The translations under genes were made by a program, and so were the position numbers. Positions 34,215 through 42,760 of a stretch of 64,000 nucleotides of DNA are shown one piece after another. This DNA is from Flavobacterium zhairuonense (GTDB taxonomy: Bacteria; Bacteroidota; Bacteroidia; Flavobacteriales; Flavobacteriaceae): assembly GCF_004352915.1 (NCBI RefSeq), contig NZ_SJSY01000073.1:1-64000 (forward strand), given 5' to 3'. Positions within the stretch are counted from its first letter, which is position 1. Every line of letters starts with the position of its first letter. The notes below the pieces were generated by a model. The model made no database searches, was not told the DNA's origin, and was given only the letters and a program-made list of their open reading frames with translations.

Positions 34215-35378
34215 ATGAGTAAAATACTAATTGTAGAAGACGAAGCAGCGATCAGAAGAGTTTTGGTAAAAATATTATCAGAAGAAAATGATTCGTATCA
34301 AGTTGATGAAGCTGAAGATGGAGTTGCGGGACTTGAAAAAATAAAAAACAACGATTACGATTTGGTTTTGTGCGATATCAAAATGCCAAAAATGGACGGC
34401 GTTGAGGTTTTAGAAGAAGTAAAAAAAATAAAACCAGAAATTCCGATGGTAATGATTTCAGGCCACGGCGACATGGAAACTGCGATTCAAACAATGCGTT
34501 TGGGAGCTTTTGATTATATCTCAAAACCGCCAGATTTGAACCGTTTGTTGAATACAGTTCGTAATGCTTTGGATAAAAAACAATTAGTAGTTGAGAATAA
34601 AATCTTAAAGAAAAAAGTCAGTAAAAACTACGAAATGATAGGCGATAGCGAGTCTATTAATCATATTAAAGTTATGATTGACAAAGTGGCGCAAACTGAA
34701 GCGAGAGTTTTGATTACAGGGCCAAATGGAACTGGAAAAGAATTAGTAGCGCATCAATTGCATGAAAAAAGTGAGCGTTCAAATTTTCCTTTAATCGAAG
34801 TGAACTGCGCTGCAATTCCGAGCGAATTGATTGAAAGTGAATTATTCGGGCACGTAAAAGGCGCCTTTACATCGGCAGTTAAAGATCGTGCTGGAAAGTT
34901 TGAAGCAGCAGACAAAGGAACTATTTTCTTGGATGAAATTGGAGATATGAGTCTTTCGGCGCAAGCCAAAGTGTTGCGTGCGCTTCAGGAAAGTATGATT
35001 ACGAGAGTTGGAGCAGATAAAGATATCAAAGTAGATGTTCGGGTTGTTGCTGCAACGAATAAAGACTTAAAAAAAGAAATTGCCGAAGGTCGTTTCCGTG
35101 AGGATTTGTACCATCGTTTGGCCGTAATTTTAATAAAAGTGCCGCCTTTGAATGAGAGACGAGATGATATTCCAGCTTTGATTACACATTTTTCGGAAAA
35201 AATTGCTTCAGAACAAGGAAATGCTGTGAAAGGATTTTCGGCGCAAGCCATAAAATTATTGCAAGAATATGATTGGACAGGTAATATTCGTGAACTTCGA
35301 AATGTAGTCGAAAGGCTGATTATTTTAGGAGGAAACGAAATTTCTGAAAGTGATGTAAAAATGTTCGCAAGCAAGTAA
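34215..35378 (+). CDS. NtrC-like response regulator lacking a DNA-binding domain
   Basis: Two domains in 387 residues. A receiver (1-120) has phosphorylation Asp in LVLCDIKMPKMDG. A sigma54-type AAA+ domain (about 140-370) has Walker A ITGPNGTGKELVAHQL, Walker B GTIFLDEIGDM and the arginine-rich VVERLIILGG end. The sigma54-contact loop reads GAFTSA, not GAFTGA. The C-terminal Fis-type helix-turn-helix is missing; the protein stops at MFASK. It may act without binding DNA itself or through a partner. No sensor kinase is adjacent. Confidence 0.9.
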   Translation: MSKILIVEDEAAIRRVLVKILSEENDSYQVDEAEDGVAGLEKIKNNDYDLVLCDIKMPKMDGVEVLEEVKKIKPEIPMVMISGHGDMETAIQTMRLGAFDYISKPPDLNRLLNTVRNALDKKQLVVENKILKKKVSKNYEMIGDSESINHIKVMIDKVAQTEARVLITGPNGTGKELVAHQLHEKSERSNFPLIEVNCAAIPSELIESELFGHVKGAFTSAVKDRAGKFEAADKGTIFLDEIGDMSLSAQAKVLRALQESMITRVGADKDIKVDVRVVAATNKDLKKEIAEGRFREDLYHRLAVILIKVPPLNERRDDIPALITHFSEKIASEQGNAVKGFSAQAIKLLQEYDWTGNIRELRNVVERLIILGGNEISESDVKMFASK

Positions 35379-35381
35379 ATG

Positions 35382-35473
35382 CTTCGCGCTTTAGGCTATA
35401 AGCTTTAAGCTTTAAGCTTTTATAGGAACTAAATAATTTTTGCTTATAGCGTATAGCTTAAAGCTTAAAGCAT
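35382..35473. repeat. AGCTTTA-word palindrome
   Basis: Repeats of TAAGCTTTAAGC on the left and TAGCTTAAAGCTTAAAGC on the right form a long imperfect hairpin that fills the gap before the half-helicase gene. Confidence 0.75.
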
Positions 35474-35480
35474 AAAAAAA

Positions 35481-36143
35481 ATGAAACTAAAAAAAATAAA
35501 CGAGAAATTACAAGATGCCTTAATTGAAAACGGTTTGACAGAAGCAAATGTTTTGCAGATGGAAACTTTTTCGACCATAAAAAGTGGCGCAGACTGTGTA
35601 ATTGTTTCGCCAGAAGGAAGCGGAAAAACCACGACTATTGTTTTGAATGTGATTCAGCAATTGGCAGGAAAAAATGAAGAATCACCGAGAGCTTTGATTA
35701 TTGTTGAAGACAAAGAAAAGGTTTTGGCAATGGAAGCGCTTTTTGATAAGTATAATAAATATACAAATCTTGAAGTGTACGGAGTTCACGACAAAGGCGA
35801 TATGGATTATGATAAAAATTACGTTTCTACTGGAATCGACGTTTTAATTGGAACTCCAACCAAATTAAACGACATGTTCAGTACGGCGGGTTATAATGTA
35901 AATCGTCTTAAAATGTTTATTATAGATGATGCAGATCCGATTTTAAAATTGCGCCATGATCCAAAAATTACTCGTATTTCAAACAGTATTGCCAAAACAC
36001 AACGAATTATTTTTGCTGAGGATTTGACAGAACGCATCGAAATTTTGGCAGATAAAATCATGATTGAGCCCTATTTGTTTGATATGGATGAAGAAGGCGA
36101 GGAGGAACTTGACGAAGAGGAAGACGACGTAGAAGAAGAATAA
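35481..36143 (+). CDS. Single-RecA-domain DEAD-box-like protein
   Basis: A 220-residue protein equal to the first RecA domain of a DEAD-box RNA helicase. A Q-motif-like region leads into motif I VSPEGSGKTTT, motif Ib LIGTPTKLND and motif II IIDDADPI (DDAD rather than DEAD). A motif III-like segment AKTQRIIFAED follows. There is no second RecA domain, so helicase activity in isolation is unlikely. The tail is highly acidic (DEEGEEELDEEEDD). It is not an obvious recent truncation, since a complete acidic C-terminus is present. It may bind RNA or another helicase. Confidence 0.75.
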   Translation: MKLKKINEKLQDALIENGLTEANVLQMETFSTIKSGADCVIVSPEGSGKTTTIVLNVIQQLAGKNEESPRALIIVEDKEKVLAMEALFDKYNKYTNLEVYGVHDKGDMDYDKNYVSTGIDVLIGTPTKLNDMFSTAGYNVNRLKMFIIDDADPILKLRHDPKITRISNSIAKTQRIIFAEDLTERIEILADKIMIEPYLFDMDEEGEEELDEEEDDVEEE

Positions 36144-36161
36144 ATTCTTGCTGTATAATTT

Positions 36162-36977
36162 ATGGGAATGATAAAAACGTTAAAATTTTTGACAATTGTG
36201 CTCGCGGCATTTTTTGTAATTATTTATATCGTTATTGTTTCTTATGTATATTTCAATCAGGTTGGTATGATTTTTCAGAGTTCATCACTTCCTAAGGAAT
36301 ATCAATTTGAATATCAGAGTCCGTTTGAGGAATTAAATATTAAATCTTTTGATGGAGTAAATTTAAACGGACTTTTATTTAAGGCCGAAAAATCTAAAGG
36401 CCTTGTCTTTTATCTTCACGGGAATGCCGGCACGCTACAAACCTGGGGCAGTATAGCGAAAAATTATACTAATTTAGGATATGATATTTTTATTCTAGAT
36501 TACAGAAGTTTTGGAAAAAGCGAAGGTGAAATTGAAAGCGAAGAACAGTTGAATAAAGATATTACAACAGTTTACAAGAAATTAAAGCAAAGATATTCTG
36601 AAAATAAAATTATTATTGCGGGTTATTCCATTGGTTCTGGATTAGCAGCAATTTTGGCCTCAGAAAACAAACCTAAAGCGTTGATTCTTCAATCGCCCTA
36701 TTTTAGTTTTACAGAATTATCTGGAACTAAAGTTCGGTTTTTTCCTGATTTTATGAAGAAGTTTCATTTTGAAACCTATCAATATCTTCCAAAAGTTAAA
36801 GCTCCGATTTATATTTTTCATGGATCAGACGATCAGTTGATTCCGGTTGAAAATTCGGTCAAATTAAATAAAATTTTAGGTTCTAAAGGGCATTTGTATG
36901 TTTTGAAAGATCAGGGACATATTGGAATGAACGAAAATGAAAATTTCCAAGAGGAGTTAAAAGCAATTTTGAAATAA
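36162..36977 (+). CDS. Membrane-anchored alpha/beta hydrolase
   Basis: A 271-residue hydrolase with an N-terminal membrane helix (about residues 6-28). The fold shows oxyanion HG in FYLHGNAGTLQ, the nucleophile elbow GYSIGSGLA, an acid in FHGSDDQLI and a catalytic His in KDQGHIGM. It resembles YfhR/BEM46-type serine hydrolases, whose substrates are mostly unknown. It starts 18 bp after the half-helicase stop and may be co-transcribed. Confidence 0.85.
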   Translation: MGMIKTLKFLTIVLAAFFVIIYIVIVSYVYFNQVGMIFQSSSLPKEYQFEYQSPFEELNIKSFDGVNLNGLLFKAEKSKGLVFYLHGNAGTLQTWGSIAKNYTNLGYDIFILDYRSFGKSEGEIESEEQLNKDITTVYKKLKQRYSENKIIIAGYSIGSGLAAILASENKPKALILQSPYFSFTELSGTKVRFFPDFMKKFHFETYQYLPKVKAPIYIFHGSDDQLIPVENSVKLNKILGSKGHLYVLKDQGHIGMNENENFQEELKAILK

Positions 36978-36997
36978 AGAATAAAAATAAAAATGCC

Positions 36998-37216
36998 ATG
37001 GGTTTAATGAAAGTGTTTTCAGGAAGTGAAGTATTAGCGATAGCTTTGCAAGAAAGATTAGAAGAAGCTGGAGTAGAAACAGTAAAAAAAGATAATATTC
37101 AGTCAGCTAGATTGGGAGGTTTTGGTGGAACAGATTTGGCTGTTGAGGTTTTTATTCAAGAAACCGAGTTTGCAAAAGCAAATCCAGTGATTGAAAACTT
37201 TAGAATGAGCCTTTAA
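36998..37216 (+). CDS. DUF2007 small protein
   Basis: A 72-residue cytoplasmic protein. MKVFSGSEVLAIALQERLEEAG followed by GGTDLAVEVFI and A.PVIENF is the DUF2007 pattern, a ferredoxin-like fold of unknown role sometimes described as a putative signal-transducing domain. It begins 21 bp after the hydrolase and probably belongs to the same unit. Met4 is an equally good start. Confidence 0.8.
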   Translation: MGLMKVFSGSEVLAIALQERLEEAGVETVKKDNIQSARLGGFGGTDLAVEVFIQETEFAKANPVIENFRMSL

Positions 37217-37218
37217 TA

Positions 37219-37284
37219 AGTCACAGTTTGCAGTCGCAGTTTTCAGTATTCAAACTGTAAACTGCGACTGTGACTGAAAACTAA
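37219..37284. repeat. Palindrome from AGTCGCAGTTT words
   Basis: AGTCACAG (37219-37226) pairs with CTGTGACT (37268-37275), and AGTCGCAGTTT (37232-37242) with AAACTGCGACT (37259-37269). The arms overlap because the words repeat. It can end the upstream operon. Confidence 0.75.
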
Positions 37285-37290
37285 AAAAAT

Positions 37291-38094
37291 ATGCAATACA
37301 AAATGTTAGTGCTCGACATGGATGATACCTTGTTGACAGACGATCACAGAATTTCAGATTTAAACAAAAAAGTTTTATTAGAAGCTCAAGCAAAAGGAGT
37401 TTATGTGGTGTTGGCTTCTGGCCGACCAACTCCGGCAATGACTGCTTATGCTAAAGAATTAGAATTAGATTTGAATGATTCTTATATAATTTCATTTAAC
37501 GGCGCAATCATAAGCCAAGCAAAAGATGATCTTGTTTTGTTTGAACAGAAATTAACAGTTCAACAAATTCACGATTTGTATGATTACAGCGTAAAAATGA
37601 ATACACATATCATCACGTATTTAGATGATGAAATCATAAGTGAAACGGATTCTGAATTTATAGAAATTGAAAAAGAAATTACAGGAATGCCTCATTTGAT
37701 GGTTTCTAGTTTCAAAGATTATGTTGACAGGCCTGCTGTAAAATGTATCCTGTTGAAAGATCCAGCTGAATTAAAAGAATTAGAAGAAGATTTGAAAGCT
37801 AAAATGCCTCATTTAAGCGTTTCAATGTCAAAACCTTTTTTCCTCGAAGCAGCACAGCAAGGAATCGATAAGGCGGCAAGCTTGAGATTTTTAGCTGAAA
37901 AATTAAATATCCGTCAGGAAGAAATTATCGCAGTAGGAAACGCTGGAAACGATTTAACGATGATTGAATATGCCGGACTTGGTGTTTGGGTTGATAATGT
38001 TACACCTGAATTGCGCCACAAAGCCGATTTAATTGTAGCCTCAAATAATGATGATGGAGTGGCTGAAGTAGTGCAGAAATATATCTTAAATTAA
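37291..38094 (+). CDS. Cof-type HAD-IIB phosphatase
   Basis: Cytoplasmic HAD phosphatase of 267 residues. Motif I VLDMDDTLLTDD, motif II Ser in LASGRPTP, the C2B cap (about 85-190), then motif III Lys region and motif IV VGNAGNDLTMIEYAG. It is similar to YidA-like sugar-phosphate phosphatases; the substrate cannot be predicted. The following GNAT gene begins 6 bp after its stop, so the two are co-transcribed. Confidence 0.9.
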   Translation: MQYKMLVLDMDDTLLTDDHRISDLNKKVLLEAQAKGVYVVLASGRPTPAMTAYAKELELDLNDSYIISFNGAIISQAKDDLVLFEQKLTVQQIHDLYDYSVKMNTHIITYLDDEIISETDSEFIEIEKEITGMPHLMVSSFKDYVDRPAVKCILLKDPAELKELEEDLKAKMPHLSVSMSKPFFLEAAQQGIDKAASLRFLAEKLNIRQEEIIAVGNAGNDLTMIEYAGLGVWVDNVTPELRHKADLIVASNNDDGVAEVVQKYILN

Positions 38095-38100
38095 ATTTTG

Positions 38101-38628
38101 ATGAAAAATCCAATTGAGACAGAGCGTTTGCTATTAAGAGAATTTCTTCTTTCTGATGCTGATGGAATGTTTGAATTGGATTCAAATCCAAAGGTGCATC
38201 TTTTCTTGGGCAATAATCCGGTAAAAAAACTCGAAGAGAGTATCGAATATATTCATTTTGTTCAAAAACAATATAAAGATTTCGGAATAGGGCGTTGGGC
38301 TGTTATTCTTAAAGAAACAAATGAATTTTTGGGTTGGTCCGGAATTAAGTTCATCACAGATGAAATTAACGGGCATAAAGATTTTTATGAAATTGGTTAT
38401 CGCTTCATAGAAAAGCATTGGGGAAAAGGATATGCAACAGAAGCCGGGAAAGCTTTTGTAAAATATGCTTTTAATGAAATGAAAGTAGATGCGCTTTATG
38501 CGTATGCAGATGCAGGGAATGAAAACTCAAGAAAAATTCTCGAAAAACTAGGCTTGCAATACGTAAACTCTTTTGAGTATGAAGGAGAAACAGAAGTCTG
38601 GTATGAAATGAAAAATCCAAACTTATAA
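38101..38628 (+). CDS. GNAT-family N-acetyltransferase (RimJ/RimL-like)
   Basis: A 175-residue acetyltransferase. ETERLLLREFLLSDADGM opens the fold, GWSGIKFI and YEIGYRFIEKHWGKGYATEA form strands and the acetyl-CoA loop, and NENSRKILEKLGLQYVN closes it. Substrate unknown. ATG 38101 is preferred over the preceding TTG. Its stop codon lies within the long palindrome at 38627-38701. Confidence 0.88.
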   Translation: MKNPIETERLLLREFLLSDADGMFELDSNPKVHLFLGNNPVKKLEESIEYIHFVQKQYKDFGIGRWAVILKETNEFLGWSGIKFITDEINGHKDFYEIGYRFIEKHWGKGYATEAGKAFVKYAFNEMKVDALYAYADAGNENSRKILEKLGLQYVNSFEYEGETEVWYEMKNPNL

Positions 38629-38701
38629 TTAAGAAATGCGCTCCAAATCTTTGTAGGCTAATAAAAACCTGCAAAGATTTGGAAAACGTAATTTCTTAAT
38701 T
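38627..38701. terminator. Long bidirectional hairpin between convergent genes
   Basis: AATTAAGAAAT (38627-38637) pairs with ATTTCTTAATT (38691-38701), and CCAAATCTTTG (38643-38653) with CAAAGATTTGG (38672-38682). The internal AGG/CCT extends the stem. It fills the whole 75-bp gap and touches the stop of the plus-strand gene. Confidence 0.8.
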
Positions 38702-38703
38702 GA

Positions 38704-39222
38704 TTATTTTTTAGCTACAGAAACAAAATATTTGTTTCCATCACCCATTGTTAATTTTACACGCTCGTCGCAAAGATCGATTGCAAAAGCGGCACTTTCG
38801 TAGCAACTGCAAGTTGTGTTTTTGTCTTTAGACATTTCAGTTTTGCAATTGTTGTTTTTGAAAGTTGCTAATTGCGGTGTGTACAAGCTCACTAAATCTG
38901 TAGAAGCTGTAACCAAAGAAATAATACTTGCAGAATTATTATTTGTAATTCTGTAAACAATTCTGTCTGTGTAGTTTACGTCGTTTACAGTTACTTTACG
39001 AATATAAGTGTAAGCAGTAGATTCTGCACCTGGTTCTTTAACTTCAAATTTAAAACCAACGGCACGAATTGCAACATCAAATTGTTGTTGAGAGTTTAAA
39101 CTTGCCCAAGTCGTTAAAGTACTAATAGATGGAAATGGATTTGCGGCTGGGGCATTAGTTTGCGCTTGCGAACTAAAAACGGTTAAGAACATCAAGCAGA
39201 TTGTGGGTAAAAATGCTTTCAT
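38704..39222 (-). CDS. Exported protein of unknown function
   Basis: A 172-residue protein with a clear signal peptide (MKAFLPTICLMFLTVFSSQAQ). The mature part has four cysteines (NNNCKTEM, TTCSCYES, DLCDER) that could form disulfides, and no recognised domain. It is a single gene facing the upstream operon across a shared hairpin. No function can be offered. Confidence 0.65.
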   Translation of the reverse strand: MKAFLPTICLMFLTVFSSQAQTNAPAANPFPSISTLTTWASLNSQQQFDVAIRAVGFKFEVKEPGAESTAYTYIRKVTVNDVNYTDRIVYRITNNNSASIISLVTASTDLVSLYTPQLATFKNNNCKTEMSKDKNTTCSCYESAAFAIDLCDERVKLTMGDGNKYFVSVAKK

Positions 39223-39654
39223 AAAGTGTGGTATTTGTAATTTTATTTTTGCCTACTCTCTTTGGTTTTCGGCTTTCCCATTTCATTTTGTTACACAAAA
39301 CAACAACATAACGATTGAAAATCAAAATTGTTATGTCCGATTTATTATTAAATTAATTAATACTTGCGATAATTTTAAAATCGGAATAAATTCTACAAGA
39401 GAATTTAGCTCTAGTAAATGTAAGATTTTTTCAATTTAAATCGTGAAAAAATGTATTTAATCGATGAAATTTGCACTTAATCGATATTTTTGTCATTTAA
39501 TTCTTATTGAATTGTATAACGTAAAGTTCGAAAAAAATATTGTTTTTCAAAATTTTTGCAATCATTAAGTGTATTTTATTTTTAATAAAACCCTAATTTA
39601 CGCAAATTGTTGAAACGAAGTTAATTATTGATTTTCTTTTACAAATATTGTTTG
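39223..39654. other. AT-rich intergenic gap
   Basis: A 432-bp gene-free stretch between divergent genes. It contains only AT-rich sequence with scattered ATCGAT words (39459-39484) and no convincing ORF, terminator or repeat. The promoter of the next gene is at its right end. Confidence 0.6.
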
Positions 39655-39662
39655 TAAATTTG
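39655..39662 (+). promoter_or_regulatory. -7 box for mtaB
   Basis: TAAATTTG matches TANNTTTG, with a TTG at 39628-39630 about 24 nt upstream. It implies a leader of about 40 nt before the ATG at 39708. Confidence 0.45.
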
Positions 39663-39707
39663 CAGCCTTAAATTTTTTGACAACGATTTCATTAATTTAA
39701 GAGAATT

Positions 39708-41042
39708 ATGGAAAATAGAAAGAAAGTTGCCTTTTATACGCTGGGTTGTAAACTGAATTTTTCAGAAACTTCTACAATCGCCAGAAATTTCAATGACGAA
39801 GGTTTTGACCGCGTCGATTTTGAAGAAATAGCAGATATTTATGTAATCAATACTTGCTCTGTTACAGAAAATGCTGATAAGCAGTTTAAGCAAGTGGTCA
39901 AAAAAGCAATGAAGCTGAATGATAAAGCCTTTGTTGCCGCTGTTGGCTGTTATGCACAATTAAAACCAGAAGAGTTAGCTGCAGTTGATGGTGTTGATTT
40001 GGTTTTGGGGGCTACTGAAAAGTTTAAAATTACCGATTATATTCACGATTTAAGCAAAAATGATATGGGTGAAGTGCACTCATGTGAAATTGCTGAAGCT
40101 GATTTCTACGTTGGTAGTTATTCGATTGGAGATCGCACGCGCGCTTTCTTGAAAGTGCAGGATGGCTGTGATTATAAATGTACTTATTGCACGATTCCGT
40201 TGGCACGCGGGATTTCGAGAAGTGATGCTTTAGAAAATGTTCTAAAAAATGCTAAAGAAATTTCGGCACAGAATATTCGCGAAATTGTCTTAACGGGTGT
40301 AAATATCGGAGATTACGGAAAAGGGGAGTTTGGAAACAAAAAACACGAACATACGTTTCTGGATTTAGTTCAGGCTTTAGATCAAGTTGAAGGAATTGAA
40401 CGTCTGAGAATTTCGTCAATTGAACCGAATTTGTTGAAAAATGAAACGATAGAATTCGTTTCTAAAAGTCGCACTTTTGTACCGCATTTTCACATTCCGC
40501 TGCAATCAGGAAGCAATGATATTTTGAAATTAATGAAACGCCGTTATTTGCGAGAAGTTTATATTGATCGTGTAAATAAAATTCGCGAAGTAATGCCGCA
40601 CGCCTGCATTGGTGTTGACGTAATTGTTGGTTTTCCTGGTGAAACAGACGAGCATTTTTTAGAAACCTATCATTTCTTGAATGAATTGGAGATTTCATAT
40701 CTGCATGTATTTACTTATTCAGAAAGAGATAATACAGAAGCTGCAGAAATGGATGGCGTTGTTCCGGCAAATGTTCGTGCAAAACGCAGCAAAATGTTAC
40801 GCGGATTATCAGTGAAAAAGCGTCGTGCTTTTTATGAAAGCCAATTAGGAACCAAAAGAACGGTTCTTTTTGAAGGTGAAAACAAAGAAGGCTACATTCA
40901 CGGATTTACTGAAAACTACGTAAAAGTGAAAACGCCTTGGAATCCTGAATTGGTGAATACTTTGCAAGAAATCAATTTGACCAAAATTGATGAAGATGGA
41001 AGTGTACGAATGGAGTTTGTAAATAAATTAGCAGAAGCTTAA
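39708..41042 (+). CDS. mtaB: tRNA t6A37 methylthiotransferase MtaB
   Basis: Radical-SAM enzyme that adds a methylthio group to t6A37 of ANN-decoding tRNAs. The N-terminal MTTase domain has three cysteines (LGCKLNFSE, NTCSVTENAD, VGCYAQLKPE) for one cluster. The radical-SAM motif is CDYKCTYCTIPLARG. A C-terminal TRAM-like domain (about 370-440) follows LPLQSGSNDILKLMKRRY-type core sequence. At 444 residues and with GCKLN it fits MtaB better than MiaB or RimO. A strong terminator follows. Confidence 0.93.
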   Translation: MENRKKVAFYTLGCKLNFSETSTIARNFNDEGFDRVDFEEIADIYVINTCSVTENADKQFKQVVKKAMKLNDKAFVAAVGCYAQLKPEELAAVDGVDLVLGATEKFKITDYIHDLSKNDMGEVHSCEIAEADFYVGSYSIGDRTRAFLKVQDGCDYKCTYCTIPLARGISRSDALENVLKNAKEISAQNIREIVLTGVNIGDYGKGEFGNKKHEHTFLDLVQALDQVEGIERLRISSIEPNLLKNETIEFVSKSRTFVPHFHIPLQSGSNDILKLMKRRYLREVYIDRVNKIREVMPHACIGVDVIVGFPGETDEHFLETYHFLNELEISYLHVFTYSERDNTEAAEMDGVVPANVRAKRSKMLRGLSVKKRRAFYESQLGTKRTVLFEGENKEGYIHGFTENYVKVKTPWNPELVNTLQEINLTKIDEDGSVRMEFVNKLAEA

Positions 41043-41095
41043 TTTTTTTAAATAATCAAAAGTTATCACATATTCTGTCATTTTTGATAAAAAGC

Positions 41096-41136
41096 AAGAG
41101 GCTGTCCTTATTTTTCGGACAGCCTCTTTGTTTTTT
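41096..41136 (+). terminator. Terminator after mtaB
   Basis: AAGAGGCTGTCC (41096-41107) pairs perfectly with GGACAGCCTCTT (41117-41128), followed by a T-rich tract. Confidence 0.92.
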
Positions 41137-41144
41137 ATTTTTAA

Positions 41145-41303
41145 GCCCCAGCGGGGCAGAATATTTATAGAAATTCAAAATTACAGATGACAAAGTAGCT
41201 CCAGAGGAGCGAAATACACCAGCATTAAAAAAAATGTCGCTCCGCTGGAGCTTTGTCATCAATAATAAATATAATTTCTATAAATATTTCGCTTCTACGA
41301 AGC
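41145..41303. repeat. REP-like compound palindrome, copy 2
   Basis: Outer arms AATATTTATAGAAATT (41160-41175) and its exact inverse (41273-41288) enclose GATGACAAAG-TA-GCTCC (41186-41202) against GGAGCTTTGTCATC (41247-41260). Small GC-rich palindromes sit at the edges, such as GCCCCAGCGGGGC (41145-41157). It has no coding potential and is the best-formed of three related copies. Confidence 0.8.
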
Positions 41304-41355
41304 TGATGTCTGATCATCAAATACTTTTTGGACAGCTTTTTGCTTTTTTAAAGAA

Positions 41356-41862
41356 TCATTTATTATCCTGAACAACCAATTTCAACGAATTAATATAATC
41401 TGTATCAAACTCTATAACACGAATCTTTTCAGGAATAAAATTTAATTCTCCGCCAAATTGACCTCTTGTGTCCAGAAAGTCAATCAAAAGTTCATCATCA
41501 GTAAGGGAAAGCAATTTTCCTAAATAAGCTGATTTGGCTGATTTTTTTGCAATTTGAAAAATGCCGTATTTATTGCTTATATATTTTAAAATCGAATCCA
41601 AATCTCTAATTGGGATTATATCTTCAGAATTGATTTTTAAGCCTTTTAACCGAATTACTTTTTCTGTAAAAGCTAAATCATGATCTCTGTTGACTGCTAA
41701 GATGTTTTTGTTTCTTAAAATCACAAACCCATCCAAAATAAAATCAACAGGATTATTTCGAAGCAAAATCCAGTCATCAGAATAATCAATAAGAAATCCG
41801 GTGAAAATCTGCTTTTTATCTACAAATTCTATTTCGACTAATTGTCTTAAATATTGTTCCAT
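41356..41862 (-). CDS. Conserved protein of unknown function (beta-rich, two similar halves)
   Basis: A 168-residue cytoplasmic protein I cannot assign. It is rich in beta-strand-like stretches, and VEIEFVDKKQIFTGFLIDYS may recur in weaker form around SAYLGKLLSLTDDELLIDFL, suggesting duplicated small barrels. I start it at ATG 41862. The longer frame opens with GTG at 41919 inside a perfect palindromic repeat and would encode repeat-derived residues. The gene is 67 bp after the SDR gene when measured from this start. Confidence 0.6.
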   Translation of the reverse strand: MEQYLRQLVEIEFVDKKQIFTGFLIDYSDDWILLRNNPVDFILDGFVILRNKNILAVNRDHDLAFTEKVIRLKGLKINSEDIIPIRDLDSILKYISNKYGIFQIAKKSAKSAYLGKLLSLTDDELLIDFLDTRGQFGGELNFIPEKIRVIEFDTDYINSLKLVVQDNK

Positions 41863-41882
41863 TTGATGTCTTTTTGCGATTT

Positions 41883-41917
41883 GAACTTTGTCAAAGTTTG
41901 AAACTTTGACAAAGTTC
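41883..41917. repeat. CTTTGTCAAAG palindrome, copy 1
   Basis: GAACTTTGTCAAAGTTT (41883-41899) is followed after one base by its exact inverse (41901-41917). Each arm contains CTTTGTCAAAG, itself a palindrome around a central T. Relatives are at 45624-45656 and 53452-53480. Confidence 0.88.
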
Positions 41918-41929
41918 ACAAGATTAGTT

Positions 41930-42646
41930 TTAAGGATTAGTTGACCAAATACTGCTGTTTTTTACAAAAACTCTTCGGTTCAATTTTAATTGCGAAATAA
42001 TCAATTCGGCCATATCTTCAGACTGCATTACCTTTTCAGGATTTCCGTCAGTTAAGTTTAAATCCTTTGCCATATCAGTTGCAACTGTACTTGGCGTTAA
42101 AGCAGTGACGCGAATATTGTGTTTTCTCATTTCCTGCATCAAAGAATCGGTCAAGCCTAAAACAGCAAATTTTGAAGCACTATATGCACTTGTTAGTGCG
42201 TTTCCGTTTAAACCGGCAGTTGATGAAATATTGATAATGTCACCAGTTTGTCTTTCAATCATATTCGGGATAATGGCGCGGGTTGTGTAGTACGTTCCCA
42301 TTAAATTTACCTGAATAATTCTTTCCCAAGCTTCTGGTTCTAATTCCAAGAATTTTCCAAAAGAAGCAATTCCAGCGCTATTGATCAAAATGTCAATGTG
42401 TTTGAATTCGGCCAAAGCTTTTTCTGCAGCAGCATTAATAGAATTCATGTCTGAAACATCAGCAGTTACTGCCAAAGCTTTTACGCCCAAATTTGAGGCT
42501 TCATCAGCTAATTGTTCTACATCTTTTTGTGTTCTTGAAACTAAAATCAGGTTTACGCCCTCTTTTGCTAAAGCAATGGCAACGGCTTTTCCTATTCCTT
42601 TTCCTGCACCTGTAATAAAGGCAGTTTTATTTTTTAAGTCGGTCAT
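41930..42646 (-). CDS. SDR-family oxidoreductase (FabG-like)
   Basis: Short-chain dehydrogenase of 238 residues. The cofactor motif is [12 protein letters not shown], followed by NSAGIASFG, catalytic Ser in [11 protein letters not shown] and YxxxK in [10 protein letters not shown]. It resembles 3-oxoacyl-ACP reductases, but FabG proper belongs to fatty-acid clusters absent here, so the substrate is open. A minus-strand -7 box at 42690-42697 lies 44 nt upstream. Confidence 0.9.
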   Translation of the reverse strand: MTDLKNKTAFITGAGKGIGKAVAIALAKEGVNLILVSRTQKDVEQLADEASNLGVKALAVTADVSDMNSINAAAEKALAEFKHIDILINSAGIASFGKFLELEPEAWERIIQVNLMGTYYTTRAIIPNMIERQTGDIINISSTAGLNGNALTSAYSASKFAVLGLTDSLMQEMRKHNIRVTALTPSTVATDMAKDLNLTDGNPEKVMQSEDMAELIISQLKLNRRVFVKNSSIWSTNP

Positions 42647-42668
42647 GATTGTATTTTTAGAAATGCAA

Positions 42669-42724
42669 AAAGCATCATTTTAAGTCTTACAAAAATAAGC
42701 TTTTGCAAACTAAAATGATGCTTT
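42669..42724 (-). terminator. Stem-loop between the LURP-one-like gene and the SDR
   Basis: AAAGCATCATTTTA (42669-42682) pairs exactly with TAAAATGATGCTTT (42711-42724). The A tract at 42667-42671 gives a short U run on the minus strand. The loop contains the SDR -7 box. Confidence 0.5.
42690..42697 (-). promoter_or_regulatory. -7 box for the SDR gene
   Basis: Reads TATTTTTG on the minus strand, 44 nt before the SDR start, in the loop of the preceding stem-loop. Confidence 0.45.
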
Positions 42725-42760
42725 AAGATGTTTTCTTAATCTAAGTTTAACAAGTTTTTG

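Noticed and set aside
36998..37216. Spurious short ORF
   Set aside because: Considered because it is only 72 codons, but it was kept as real since it matches the DUF2007 pattern and sits in a tight operon.
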